From Methanoregula sp. (GTDB taxonomy: Archaea; Halobacteriota; Methanomicrobia; Methanomicrobiales; Methanospirillaceae), in NCBI RefSeq assembly GCF_023227875.1, contig NZ_JALOCH010000001.1:248001-312000 (forward strand): a stretch of DNA of 64,000 nt, written 5' to 3'. Below, piece after piece: positions 1 to 8,754 of the stretch (positions are counted from its first letter, which is position 1; each line of letters opens with the position of its first letter). The notes under the pieces were generated by a model. That model was not told the DNA's origin and searched no databases. It saw nothing but the letters and a program-made list of their open reading frames with translations. Position numbers and translations under genes: made by a program.

Positions 1-549
1 GAAGGTATTGAATGGACGGATGGTCGTGACCGGCAGGCCAAACGAGCAGTAAAAGGATTCTGCTATTTTATCGCCGCCAATCTTACTCGCAGAGTAGGGC
101 GACTGACCCTGGAGCGGGTGTTTCTCGTCAATGGGTGTATATTGTGCCGTCCCGTATACTTCGCTTGTTGATGTATGGACAACGCGGTTGACACCTTCAT
201 CAATACATGCCTGCATCACGTTCAGGGTGCCTTTTATATTGGTATTGACGTAGGATTCCGGGGCAACATAGGAGTACGGGATGCCGATGAGTGCTGCAAG
301 ATGGAAGACATATTCTTTATTGGCAACCGCGTTTCTTACAAAGAGCGCATCAGTGACATCACCGGAAATTACCGTGAGATTCGGTGTTGAATCGGAATAG
401 CGTCCTTCCAGCATGCCCCAGTCATTGCGGGCATTGTAATGTACAAATGCGGTGACGTCTGCTCCCCGATGCAGTAACTCGTCAACAAGGTGACTGCCAA
501 TAAAACCCCCGGCACCGGTCACCAGTACTTTTTTGTCCTGCCATTTCAT
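1..549 (-). CDS. legB: LegB-like NAD-dependent sugar-nucleotide 4,6-dehydratase, 3' part missing
   Basis: Reading the minus strand from the ATG at 549 gives 183 codons open to the window edge, so the C-terminal part lies outside. The protein starts with a Rossmann signature (GAGGFIG, residues 12-18) and has the extended-SDR catalytic pair Tyr152/Lys156 (YSASK) and the TSTSEVYG strand. The N-terminus, with VHYN and DWGML around residues 37-47, resembles LegB-type dehydratases, which act on a nucleotide-activated GlcNAc in legionaminic acid synthesis. The ATG overlaps the stop of the upstream glycosyltransferase as ATGA, so the two are probably translationally coupled. The LegB assignment is from family resemblance; another 4,6-dehydratase or epimerase is possible. 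Confidence 0.75.
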   Translation of the reverse strand, partial: MKWQDKKVLVTGAGGFIGSHLVDELLHRGADVTAFVHYNARNDWGMLEGRYSDSTPNLTVISGDVTDALFVRNAVANKEYVFHLAALIGIPYSYVAPESYVNTNIKGTLNVMQACIDEGVNRVVHTSTSEVYGTAQYTPIDEKHPLQGQSPYSASKIGGDKIAESFYCSFGLPVTTIRPFNTF

Positions 550-1640
550 GGTGAGTCCTGTCTATATGTTTTTATGAGTTCCTGATAATCTTTCTCTGCC
601 TGTGCCATGAGTATTTTCCATTGCCCGGTATTTACGACAACCTGCCTGGCGGCGATTCCCATCTGTTTCCGCAGTTCCGGATCACGGGCAAGTTTGAGAA
701 GGGCAGATGCAACTTCATCCGGAGATCCAGGTTTGATTAAGAGTCCCGTACTATTGTTAGTTACCCATTCCGGAATGCCTCCGACAGATGTAGCAATGCA
801 AGGAAGGCCGCTTGCCATGGCTTCGAGGATCGAGACCGGGGTTCCGTCAGAAATTGAAGTTGTAAGGAAAATATCCGTATCTCGGTAATCCTGAGGCACG
901 TCACAATATTCGGTTTTTTTCCTGAAGGTGATCCTGTCATTCAATCCCAGACATGAGACAAGGCTTCGGATAGATGGTTCATCCGGGCCCTCCCCCTTGA
1001 TTGTCAGGTAAAGTCTCGGGTCTTTTTGGCACGCGAGTCCGAATCCCTTGACCAGGGTAGCATTATCATAGACCGGGAAAAAACCACGGTTTGAAAAAAC
1101 ATCTATCCTGTTTTTGTCGCGGGTATCATGTTCACAATCCGGCACAAATAGATCGGTATCTATGCCAAAAGGGAGGTATCGGACCGTGGATTCCGGAATG
1201 TGATAATCCTCGATAATGTGTTTCCTGATATCTTTAGAGACGGAGTATATGAGATTTGAGGAACTGAGAACTTTTTTAGTGAAATACCGAATTAATACGC
1301 TTTTTTGTGGAAGGATGAGTATATCATCGCCCCATGCGGAGACGACTGTGGGCCGGAAATGAAGCCCCGGTAAGTGGAACCCGAATTTTGCTATGAACTG
1401 GGCATGAATAATATCAGGCTGAATTACTCGTATGATCTTTTTGATCTGCAAGTGGCGGGGGATGAACGCGAGATAGAGATTGTTCCATCGCGAGGATAAT
1501 ACATGTTCAGTTACTCCCGGCAGGATGCGGTTCATGGGATCATATGTGATAAGGTGGACTTCGTGACCGGACTCGGCGAAATATTCAGCCCAGCGCTGGT
1601 TATGTGTGCTGCGGCCGTCAGCGATGAGGAGGAGGATCAT
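546..1640 (-). CDS. Glycosyltransferase family 4 (GT-B fold)
   Basis: About 364 residues with the two-Rossmann layout of GT4 enzymes. The C-terminal half has the donor-binding region DGTPVSILEAMASGLPCIA followed by GGIPEW, typical of retaining GT4 transferases. The frame is open to 1673, but the ATG at 1640 begins the usual first beta strand (MILLLIADG) and has AAGGAG upstream, so I prefer it. It is presumed to add one sugar to the surface glycan on the cytoplasmic side; donor and acceptor cannot be read from sequence. It ends in an ATGA overlap with the LegB-like gene. Confidence 0.85.
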   Translation of the reverse strand: MILLLIADGRSTHNQRWAEYFAESGHEVHLITYDPMNRILPGVTEHVLSSRWNNLYLAFIPRHLQIKKIIRVIQPDIIHAQFIAKFGFHLPGLHFRPTVVSAWGDDILILPQKSVLIRYFTKKVLSSSNLIYSVSKDIRKHIIEDYHIPESTVRYLPFGIDTDLFVPDCEHDTRDKNRIDVFSNRGFFPVYDNATLVKGFGLACQKDPRLYLTIKGEGPDEPSIRSLVSCLGLNDRITFRKKTEYCDVPQDYRDTDIFLTTSISDGTPVSILEAMASGLPCIATSVGGIPEWVTNNSTGLLIKPGSPDEVASALLKLARDPELRKQMGIAARQVVVNTGQWKILMAQAEKDYQELIKTYRQDSP

Positions 1641-1863
1641 AGCGTTGGAACTCCTTCGGGAATATGCTTCCATGATTCGAATTTAGGAAGGATCATAACT
1701 CGGGATTGTTTCAATGTGTTCATTAACAGGTTTCTTTTTATGTTTGTGGCCATGCGATCTTATACATTCCGGATGTATTATCTCGGATTGGCTGATTGTG
1801 TTTCTGAAGAATAATCAAAAACCCGTGCCATTTCATACTATTTTCAGCCTTATAATGTCGTCA

Positions 1864-2877
1864 TCAATAACTGTCCCTTCGGGAAAAAAATAATGCTCTT
1901 ACCATCTTTCTGGGGAGGGACCAGCTTATCAGGAGTCCCGCAGGGAGAATTATTAAGAGATCCCGGAGTTTACCGAACATCTGGGAAATGGAATCGGTTT
2001 TTTCCATGGTCCAGCATGTAAGTGAGAACCCGGTAAATATTGATGGTGAGAAACCGGGCATAGCATCCCCCCGAGTGAAGCCCGCAAACAGGCAGTCGTT
2101 AATGAAACGCCGCTGTGCCGCAAGAAGTTCACCGGTATACTGATCTGATTCGTTTCCAAGATCCATCTTGATTTGGACAAACATCCTCAACATATCCATA
2201 TATCCCTGGGGCGATGAGAACATAAATCGGAACGTTTCAGAATGCTGCCCCTGATGGTAAAAGAGACAGGCACCACTCACAAATCCTATATCATACCTAC
2301 GCGCAATTTTCAACCACTGGTAATAATCGGAAGAATATGGATATTCAAGACTGAATGATCCCACTTCCTTGTAGATGTCGCGCCGGACCATGACTGATGG
2401 GCATACAATAAATGAACGGGCGGAAAGCAGACTCCGGAATCCATCCGGTGCCGAATAAACTCTGTCCGTATCGTTGTATGACATTTCTTTATCCTCCGTT
2501 TCAGTCACAATGCGAGCACTGGTAGTTGTCAGAACCACCGAGGGATGCTCCTGAAAGAACGCTACACACCGAGAAGTAAAACCCGGATCGATGAAGTCAT
2601 CGGAATGGAGGATATGCAGGTATGTGCCGGTTGCCAGCTCGATGCAGCGGTTGCAATTCCCAAACAATCCCAGGTTTCTCTCATTTTTTACATACCGAAG
2701 CCTTTTGTCAGAGTGGGACGCCACAACGGTAGCAGTATTGTCATTGGAATTATTATCTACAACAATCACTTCGATATTACGATAGGACTGGGCAAGCGCA
2801 CTCTCAATCGCTCTGCCGATCATGCCGGCCCGGTTATACGTCGGGATACAGATGGAAACAAGGGGAGTGTCAGGCAT
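1864..2877 (-). CDS. Glycosyltransferase family 2 (GT-A fold)
   Basis: 337 residues. The N-terminus is a classic GT2 domain: VSICIPTYNR at residues 6-15, VIVVDNNSNDNT, then HSDDFIDP as the metal-binding DxD-type motif. The C-terminal third lacks clear family motifs but has a hydrophobic stretch near the end (LLIILPAGLLISW) that may attach the enzyme to the membrane. It sits 63 bp downstream of an SDR gene on the same strand, inside the CDP-sugar part of the island. Inverting transfer of a nucleotide sugar is expected; the sugar is unknown. Confidence 0.85.
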   Translation of the reverse strand: MPDTPLVSICIPTYNRAGMIGRAIESALAQSYRNIEVIVVDNNSNDNTATVVASHSDKRLRYVKNERNLGLFGNCNRCIELATGTYLHILHSDDFIDPGFTSRCVAFFQEHPSVVLTTTSARIVTETEDKEMSYNDTDRVYSAPDGFRSLLSARSFIVCPSVMVRRDIYKEVGSFSLEYPYSSDYYQWLKIARRYDIGFVSGACLFYHQGQHSETFRFMFSSPQGYMDMLRMFVQIKMDLGNESDQYTGELLAAQRRFINDCLFAGFTRGDAMPGFSPSIFTGFSLTCWTMEKTDSISQMFGKLRDLLIILPAGLLISWSLPRKMVRALFFSRRDSY

Positions 2878-2940
2878 AGCAGTAATCCTGCAGGTTGTGT
2901 ATCCGGATACGATAGGACATAACGGGTAGTCTGATCTGCA

Positions 2941-3897
2941 TCATCTAAGGTCTTTCTGCTGGAAAAAATCCCTGAACCATGCAACGGTCATCCGTATGCC
3001 CTCATCGAGTCCACGTTGTGGAGTCCAGTGAAGTTCATCTTTTGCCTTTGTAATATCTGCGGAATTATACCAGACTTCGTTAGGCCTGTGTGCTACTGAT
3101 CCCCAAGGCAGATTGATATCTGAACCGATATTTTCCCGAATCTTCTCTACCACAGAACGGATGGATACCGGATTACCCGTGCCAATATTGAAGATGGCAT
3201 GATCATTCCTGAATGGATATGATTTCAGCACGGCCACGTAAGCATTGACAATATCATCGACGTAAACAAAATCCCATTCCTGTTTTCCGGTCGTAAGGTT
3301 TGGAGGAGTGTTTTTCAGGATGGATTCGATGACATAGGGAATTAACCGTCGTTCATGATCGCCGGGACCGAATGGTGGAAACACGCGGAGGGTCACACAG
3401 GGGAGATGAAACGTACCAGCATAATAACTGCACGCCTCCTCCGCTTGGATCTTGGTGAGCGCGTACATATTCTGGGGTCTGATGGTGTCGTCTTCCCTCA
3501 AGCGGTGCTTTTTCTCTTCATAGACGGCACACGAACTGGTATTCACAAAGAGCCTTACGCCACCGGTCTCTTTTGCAGCTTCCAGAAGATTTATCGTTCC
3601 CCTCACATTTGTGTCCGTCATTACGCCAATTTCATCGGCACGATGCATAACCGCGTAGTAGGTGACAAGGTGAATGATGGCATCCGGTCTAAAAGCAGAC
3701 ACCGCAGATGAGAGATCATCGTAATTCCTGATATCCCCTGTAAAATACGAGACCCCATCGGTTGTCCCGGCAGGTTTTGATGACGATGCAGATCGAACCA
3801 GTGCACCGACATCATAGCCTTCAGAGATTAACCGGCGAACCAGATGCCGGCCGATAAAACCCGTTGCACCGGTCACAAAGATCTTTTTTATTGTCAT
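2941..3897 (-). CDS. NAD-dependent epimerase/dehydratase (extended SDR)
   Basis: 318 residues. The NAD-binding motif GATGFIG is at residues 10-16 and the catalytic Tyr145/Lys149 (YALTK) follows an NTSSCAVYE strand. The C-terminus (WTPQRGLDEGIRMTVAWF) is typical of GalE-like SDRs. It lies 17 bp after the RmlC-like gene and shares its strand with rfbG and rfbF, so it probably acts on a CDP-4-keto-6-deoxyhexose as a 4-reductase or epimerase. That role is inferred from position only. Confidence 0.8.
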   Translation of the reverse strand: MTIKKIFVTGATGFIGRHLVRRLISEGYDVGALVRSASSSKPAGTTDGVSYFTGDIRNYDDLSSAVSAFRPDAIIHLVTYYAVMHRADEIGVMTDTNVRGTINLLEAAKETGGVRLFVNTSSCAVYEEKKHRLREDDTIRPQNMYALTKIQAEEACSYYAGTFHLPCVTLRVFPPFGPGDHERRLIPYVIESILKNTPPNLTTGKQEWDFVYVDDIVNAYVAVLKSYPFRNDHAIFNIGTGNPVSIRSVVEKIRENIGSDINLPWGSVAHRPNEVWYNSADITKAKDELHWTPQRGLDEGIRMTVAWFRDFFQQKDLR

Positions 3898-3914
3898 AGT
3901 GATGAAATCCCGGA

Positions 3915-4370
3915 TTATCCGTGACGAATATCCCAGTTATACCCGATCCTCTTATCAAATGGGTTCAATCGTTCAATCTCACTCGGATCATGAGGGATTG
4001 TTGAACAGTTTGCTACAATCGAAGGGGTTGTCCCCACACCTTTGAAGCCATTCCAGACAAGAGGGGGGATCTGGACAAGGCAGTAGTTATCAGATCCAAG
4101 GAAAATCTCCTGCAGTTCTCCCCGGGTCCTGCTCGATTCCCGGTCATCATAGAGAACGAGTTTGATGGTACCAAATGGCACTGCATAATTCAGGGTCATC
4201 TTCTTGTGAAGATGCCACCCCTTGATTACTCCAGGATAGACACATGAGAAATAGATCTCACCAAAACTGATAAAGTCGGGGTCGTCATTACGTATCATGT
4301 GCATGATCTTGCCCCTCTCGTCGGGAATTTGCCGGAGGGGTTTAACTAAAACACCGTCAATCATGATCAC
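3915..4370 (-). CDS. dTDP-4-dehydrorhamnose 3,5-epimerase-like protein (RmlC cupin family)
   Basis: 151 residues, short for the family. It shows the RmlC-type core: a PDERG stretch, GVIKGWHLH with the active-site histidine, and IPPLVWNGFKG. The gene follows directly on the stop of rfbG. The start is either GTG at 4370, six bases after GGAG, or ATG at 4364. In this context the substrate is probably CDP-4-keto-6-deoxyglucose rather than a dTDP sugar; CDP-6-deoxy-L-altrose pathways use a comparable epimerase. Activity at C3, C5 or both cannot be told from sequence. Confidence 0.75.
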   Translation of the reverse strand: MIMIDGVLVKPLRQIPDERGKIMHMIRNDDPDFISFGEIYFSCVYPGVIKGWHLHKKMTLNYAVPFGTIKLVLYDDRESSRTRGELQEIFLGSDNYCLVQIPPLVWNGFKGVGTTPSIVANCSTIPHDPSEIERLNPFDKRIGYNWDIRHG

Positions 4371-5432
4371 TCAATTCTCCATATATTCAATAATCTGCTG
4401 CCGGGTGACCGAGTGGGCATCTTCTCCATCTTTAACTGCTTTATACCAGTATGCAGTCTGTTCAACAGTCTTCCTGAAATCCCATCGGGGATACCAGCCT
4501 AGGATGTGATGTGCCTTATCGCAGTTCAGGTGCAAGAGACCTGCTTCGGGAGGATCATTGTCGCTGCGGGTGATTTTAATCTCCCCGGTACCCCATGTGG
4601 AGATCAATTCCCGGGCAACGTCCTGTACCGTATGCATCTCTCGGGTATCAGGTCCGAAATTATAGGATCCCCGGAACTGCACCGGTTCGTTGTACATCCG
4701 GGATGCTAGAAGGAGGTAGCCGGACAATGGTTCAAGTACATGCTGCCACGGTCGGGTGGCATGGGGATTTCTCAGCTCAATCGGTTTTCCGGCTTGGAGC
4801 GCCCGTATGCAGTCAGGGACAATACGATCAACTGACCAATCACCACCACCGATCACATTTCCGGCTCTGACACTTGCAGCACCGAATTGCGGTCGTCCGC
4901 TGAAAAAAGAGTCGTGGTATGCGGAGTACACGATCTCGGCAGCTGCCTTTGAAGCACTATAGGGGTCTTTGCCACCCAGCTCATCGTTCTCGCGATATCC
5001 CCAGCACCACTCCTTATTACGGTAACATTTATCGGAAGTAATGGATACAAGAACCTTGACGGATGGCGTAAGCCTTACCGATTCAAGGACATTCACGGTA
5101 CCACCAATATTGGTATCCAGAGTGAGTTTTGGTTCCCGGTAAGATCGCCGGATAAGGGGCTGGGCTGCGAGATGAAAAACAAATTCCGGCTGTACCCGTT
5201 TCATCAAATCCTGAATCTGTGAATATTCCCCGATCTCCCCTTCATAATGGTGTATACGCTTTTCGAGACCTATCATCACGAAATGATCATAATCTCTCTC
5301 AGGGGGGAGGGCAAATCCGTATACATCGGCACCAAGGAGGTGAAGCCAATATGTAAGCCATGAGCCTTTGAACCCGGTATCTCCGGTTACCAGCACTTTT
5401 TTATTTTTAAAGATTGCGTATCTGGAGTTCAC
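4371..5432 (-). CDS. rfbG: CDP-glucose 4,6-dehydratase
   Basis: About 353 residues converting CDP-D-glucose to CDP-4-keto-6-deoxyglucose. The N-terminus has KVLVTGDTGFKGSWL, the diagnostic RfbG form of the NAD-binding loop, followed by HLAAQPLIRRSY and the catalytic YSASK, then GNVIGGGDW and RNPHATRPWQHVLEP, all characteristic of this enzyme. I place the start at GTG 5432: it overlaps the rfbF stop as GTGA and has GGTGAT four bases upstream. The neighbours rfbF and the RmlC-like gene support the CDP-sugar role. Confidence 0.93.
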   Translation of the reverse strand: MNSRYAIFKNKKVLVTGDTGFKGSWLTYWLHLLGADVYGFALPPERDYDHFVMIGLEKRIHHYEGEIGEYSQIQDLMKRVQPEFVFHLAAQPLIRRSYREPKLTLDTNIGGTVNVLESVRLTPSVKVLVSITSDKCYRNKEWCWGYRENDELGGKDPYSASKAAAEIVYSAYHDSFFSGRPQFGAASVRAGNVIGGGDWSVDRIVPDCIRALQAGKPIELRNPHATRPWQHVLEPLSGYLLLASRMYNEPVQFRGSYNFGPDTREMHTVQDVARELISTWGTGEIKITRSDNDPPEAGLLHLNCDKAHHILGWYPRWDFRKTVEQTAYWYKAVKDGEDAHSVTRQQIIEYMEN

Positions 5433-6211
5433 CAGATCACCCAAGGGGCTTTCTTCTGTTCGTACACCTGATTGAGGAGTTTATACTCCCTCGATGTATC
5501 CATTGGCTGCCAGAACCCATCATGCTTGTACACCATCATTTCTCCGGCACTCACAAGGTTCCGCAGAGGCTCCTGTTCAAAGATGGTGTCTTCCCGGTCA
5601 TCGATGTAATCAAAAATCTCCTTGCGGCAGATAAAGAAACCCCCGGATATTCTCCCTCCGGTGGATTGTGGTTTCTCATTGAACTCCGTGACAAGTCCGG
5701 AGTTATCGCACTGGAGTTCTCCGAATCGTCCAGGGGGTCTCACGCCAGTCACAGTCAGAATCTTTCCATGAGAATTATGGAAGGCAACCAGTTTTTCCAA
5801 ATCAATGTTACCGACTCCATCACCATAGGTCAGCATGAAATTGTCATCGTCTTGGAAATATTTCCTGACCTTCTTGATCCGTGCGCCGGTCATTGCATGT
5901 TGACCAGTCTCGGCTAGCGTAACCACCCAGTTTTCTGCAATCTGCGAATTATGGTATTCAACGGCTGACTTCCCGCTCATATCGATAGTAAAATCCATGG
6001 TGTGGGACCGGTAATTGGCAAAAAAATCCCGGATAATGTCTCCCTTATATCCAAGGCAAAGAACGAACTGATCATGACCCCACGAAGCATAATATTTCAT
6101 GATATGCCAGAGAATGGGATATTCACCAATCGGGATCATTGGTTTGGGGATATTATCTGCCACATCCCGAATACGTGTCCCATATCCACCACAAAGAATT
6201 GCAGTTTTCAT
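5429..6211 (-). CDS. rfbF: Glucose-1-phosphate cytidylyltransferase
   Basis: 260 residues, the normal family length. It makes CDP-glucose from CTP and glucose 1-phosphate. The nucleotidyltransferase signature AILCGGYGTRIRD is at residues 4-16, followed by KPMIPIGEYPILWHIMKYY, LCLGYKG and the metal-binding GDGVGN, all typical of RfbF. It is first in a tightly packed run with rfbG, the RmlC-like gene and an SDR, and overlaps rfbG by four bases. It commits glucose 1-phosphate to the CDP branch. Confidence 0.95.
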   Translation of the reverse strand: MKTAILCGGYGTRIRDVADNIPKPMIPIGEYPILWHIMKYYASWGHDQFVLCLGYKGDIIRDFFANYRSHTMDFTIDMSGKSAVEYHNSQIAENWVVTLAETGQHAMTGARIKKVRKYFQDDDNFMLTYGDGVGNIDLEKLVAFHNSHGKILTVTGVRPPGRFGELQCDNSGLVTEFNEKPQSTGGRISGGFFICRKEIFDYIDDREDTIFEQEPLRNLVSAGEMMVYKHDGFWQPMDTSREYKLLNQVYEQKKAPWVIW

Positions 6212-6296
6212 GTTTTTCGGAAACTCCTGAGAATCAAAATTAATTCATAGTTATTATTTATGGTATTGTTCTTGAGCATTAATACTCTTGACTTCA

Positions 6297-7544
6297 TTAT
6301 TTATTTTCCGAAAGGTGAGAATAAATGTCGTAATATTTCTGTGCCACTAAGTTGATATCAAACATTGCTTCTACACGTGATCTGCATTTTTGTGAGATCT
6401 CTCTCCCGTTTTCATTATTTGATAAGCACCACTCTATTCCACTAGCCAGACTGGTTGCATCAAACATATTGGCTAGGTAACCACTGGATTTATGTTCAAT
6501 GATATCCCGTGCCCCTCCGGTGTTAAACGCAACGACAGGAGTTCCACAAGCCATAGATTCCAACACGGTAAGACCGAATGCTTCTTGGGTTGCCGGTGAA
6601 ATATAAACATCGGCTGCTGAGTACATCAAGGATAATGCAATTTCGCCGTCTATTTTTCCCAGATTATGATGGGGAATTCCGCCAGAATCAATTTTTGGCG
6701 CTAGCGTATCCCCAAATGTGAGGAGTTCGCAATTAGATTTTACTGATAAAGGCAGATTTTGTAATGCAGATTGGAGATACCGGAATCCTTTCCTAGGAAG
6801 ACTCGCTGCTCCAATTGCTCCAAAAAGGATAAATTTTTTCTCCTGTCGCAGGTTAAGGATCTCCCGTGCCCATCGCTGATTTATTGGTTTATAAACTGTC
6901 AAATCAACGCCATTAGGAATTACATGAATTTTTTTTTCCTTGAGTAGTGTGCTATTCTGTGCGCAATCCGCAAGCCATCGACTTGGAGAGATAATCTCGA
7001 TGTTCTGGTTCTCGAGACATTTTCTTTTTCTCTCAAATAGGAAATAACTGAGATCCCAATAAAACTTCGAGTTCAACTCGGGACATGCTCCGCAGTGTGA
7101 TTTATATTTTTCACAATTTTCATTATAACAACAACCTCCGGTGAATGTCCACATATCATGGAGGGTTATAACAACAGGTTTCTTTATTTTTTTTAATTGT
7201 GAAAGCGGAAAAAATCCTCCGTTAATCCGATGAATATTGATGATATCAGGTTTTATCTGATTGATTTTTTTAGAAATATTATATGGGAGCCACCCGACAC
7301 ACCATGGTATTTTTTGTGGTTTTTTATAAAAAATAAGTGGTGCTGAATCGGCATAGTCCCGCACCATTGTTGTACTTTGGTACAATTTTGAATCTGATGT
7401 CAGGATGCTCGGATCATCCGTGTTTTTTACCTGAACATACATTTGAGCATCCGCTCCAATGTTTTTTAAGCCTGATAGAAGCCTTTTTGCAGCTAGTGAT
7501 GCACCCCCAAGATCTTCATAGGTGCTTAGCAGCAGTGATTTCAT
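6297..7544 (-). CDS. Glycosyltransferase family 4
   Basis: 415 residues. The N-terminal domain opens with LLLSTYEDLGGASLAAKRLL, common in GT4 enzymes, and includes VVITLHDMWTFTGGCCYNENC with a cysteine cluster often seen between the domains of this subgroup. The C-terminal domain has YISPATQEAFGLTVLESMACGTPVV and NTGGARDIIEH, the donor-binding site with the EX7E pair. It is more AT-rich than rfbFG and lies 85 bp upstream of rfbF on the same strand. Substrate unknown. Confidence 0.88.
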   Translation of the reverse strand: MKSLLLSTYEDLGGASLAAKRLLSGLKNIGADAQMYVQVKNTDDPSILTSDSKLYQSTTMVRDYADSAPLIFYKKPQKIPWCVGWLPYNISKKINQIKPDIINIHRINGGFFPLSQLKKIKKPVVITLHDMWTFTGGCCYNENCEKYKSHCGACPELNSKFYWDLSYFLFERKRKCLENQNIEIISPSRWLADCAQNSTLLKEKKIHVIPNGVDLTVYKPINQRWAREILNLRQEKKFILFGAIGAASLPRKGFRYLQSALQNLPLSVKSNCELLTFGDTLAPKIDSGGIPHHNLGKIDGEIALSLMYSAADVYISPATQEAFGLTVLESMACGTPVVAFNTGGARDIIEHKSSGYLANMFDATSLASGIEWCLSNNENGREISQKCRSRVEAMFDINLVAQKYYDIYSHLSENK

Positions 7545-7966
7545 TGAATATTCTCTGTAGTATTTTCATTTATACCGTTCGATGATATATCATGCAATTT
7601 TTAAATATTATTATCTTGAGATTATCAAACTCGTATTTACATTGCAGATTGTAAATACCACGTGTTGTTTTTAGTAATAGATCCTTTATGATGAACTGAT
7701 GCGATAGGAAATATGTCTATGTTCCGTCGGGAATGAGAAATACATATGAATTCTGGATTTAATCTGAGAAAGGATTACATATACCTCGTTGTAATGTGGC
7801 AGGAATATGGCCAAATTATATCTTGCTTCTGAAAAATATGGGGAGATATGATGAGTAATCCTGAACAATGGTAGCATAACGAAAAGGGATCGACATTAAC
7901 GCTCTGTCAATAAATGCGATACAGATACATTACCTCATTAAATCCTAACAAAATATTCAAAAGTTA
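7545..7966. other. AT-rich intergenic stretch without a recognisable gene
   Basis: About 420 bases between a GT4 gene and an FkbM methyltransferase gene, both on the minus strand. I find no convincing gene. One perfect 8-bp inverted repeat (GTATTTAC / GTAAATAC, 7633-7658, 10-base loop) lies upstream of the GT4 gene and could be regulatory, though such a short AT-rich repeat may be chance. Confidence 0.5.
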
Positions 7967-8680
7967 TTATTTTTCGATTCTTTTTGCATGCAGATTATAT
8001 GTTGTACCCAAAATAGTTTTTAAAGTATTCCAGTTATTTTGAATGTAATTAACAAGTTCTGGATTTGATCTTTCAGTCGGATACATGTCTGGATGTATTT
8101 CCATCTCAATACGTCGGATCCCATCCAGATCCGATTTATTGATGAACCATTCTCCTCCTTCACAATCGCATTTTAAAAAATCAATTTTTTCACCGCACAT
8201 ATTAACAATTTCTTTGAATGTGTGTGTTTGGATATCCGTTTTTTTCGATACGAAGAAAGATAAATTAACCTTCTCACCGTTACCTAGAGCGAGAGATAGT
8301 ATTGTGACATTGGTTAGTCCGTTGAGTCGAACGTTCTCACGTAATTCTTCGGTAAATATGGGTTCAATTGCAAAAACGTGCTTTACTTTGCGTGCCGCCG
8401 GTATCGTAACGGATCCAATGTGGGCACCAATATCAAGCAAAATGTCTGTATCGCGCATATCACTCCAGTCATATCCGCATCTGACCTCATCAAGAACAAC
8501 CCAGAAGTTTTTTGTTGATTTAAATACTGAACCATCATTTAGAGTTACCGAATCAATATGCTTTAATCCAGAAAGAATTGTATTTGGATCATAACATGAT
8601 TGAATGCCATATATTTTTTCAATCAGCCAAACCATTACATGATTTTGTAAAAACGATTGAATGCGGTGCTTTAATTTCAT
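7967..8680 (-). CDS. FkbM-family SAM-dependent methyltransferase
   Basis: 237 residues. The SAM-binding region is DILLDIGAHIGSVTIPAARK, followed by VFAIEPI and a later FLKCDCEGGEW, which together are the FkbM pattern. Members usually O-methylate sugars or lipids. Its place among glycosyltransferases suggests methylation of a glycan residue. The coding sequence is AT-rich like its upstream neighbour. Confidence 0.85.
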   Translation of the reverse strand: MKLKHRIQSFLQNHVMVWLIEKIYGIQSCYDPNTILSGLKHIDSVTLNDGSVFKSTKNFWVVLDEVRCGYDWSDMRDTDILLDIGAHIGSVTIPAARKVKHVFAIEPIFTEELRENVRLNGLTNVTILSLALGNGEKVNLSFFVSKKTDIQTHTFKEIVNMCGEKIDFLKCDCEGGEWFINKSDLDGIRRIEMEIHPDMYPTERSNPELVNYIQNNWNTLKTILGTTYNLHAKRIEK

Positions 8681-8754
8681 ATTAGGAATCCACTAATTAC
8701 TTGGTATGAATAATAATTAAATCGATCACTAATTAGAAAACAACATATGAATAA

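Noticed and set aside
7633..7658. 8-bp inverted repeat GTATTTAC/GTAAATAC
   Set aside because: Short and AT-rich in AT-rich surroundings; chance cannot be excluded, so not listed as an operator.
7686..7877. 63-codon minus-strand frame in the gap before the FkbM gene
   Set aside because: No ribosome binding site, family likeness or strand-consistent composition; probably chance.
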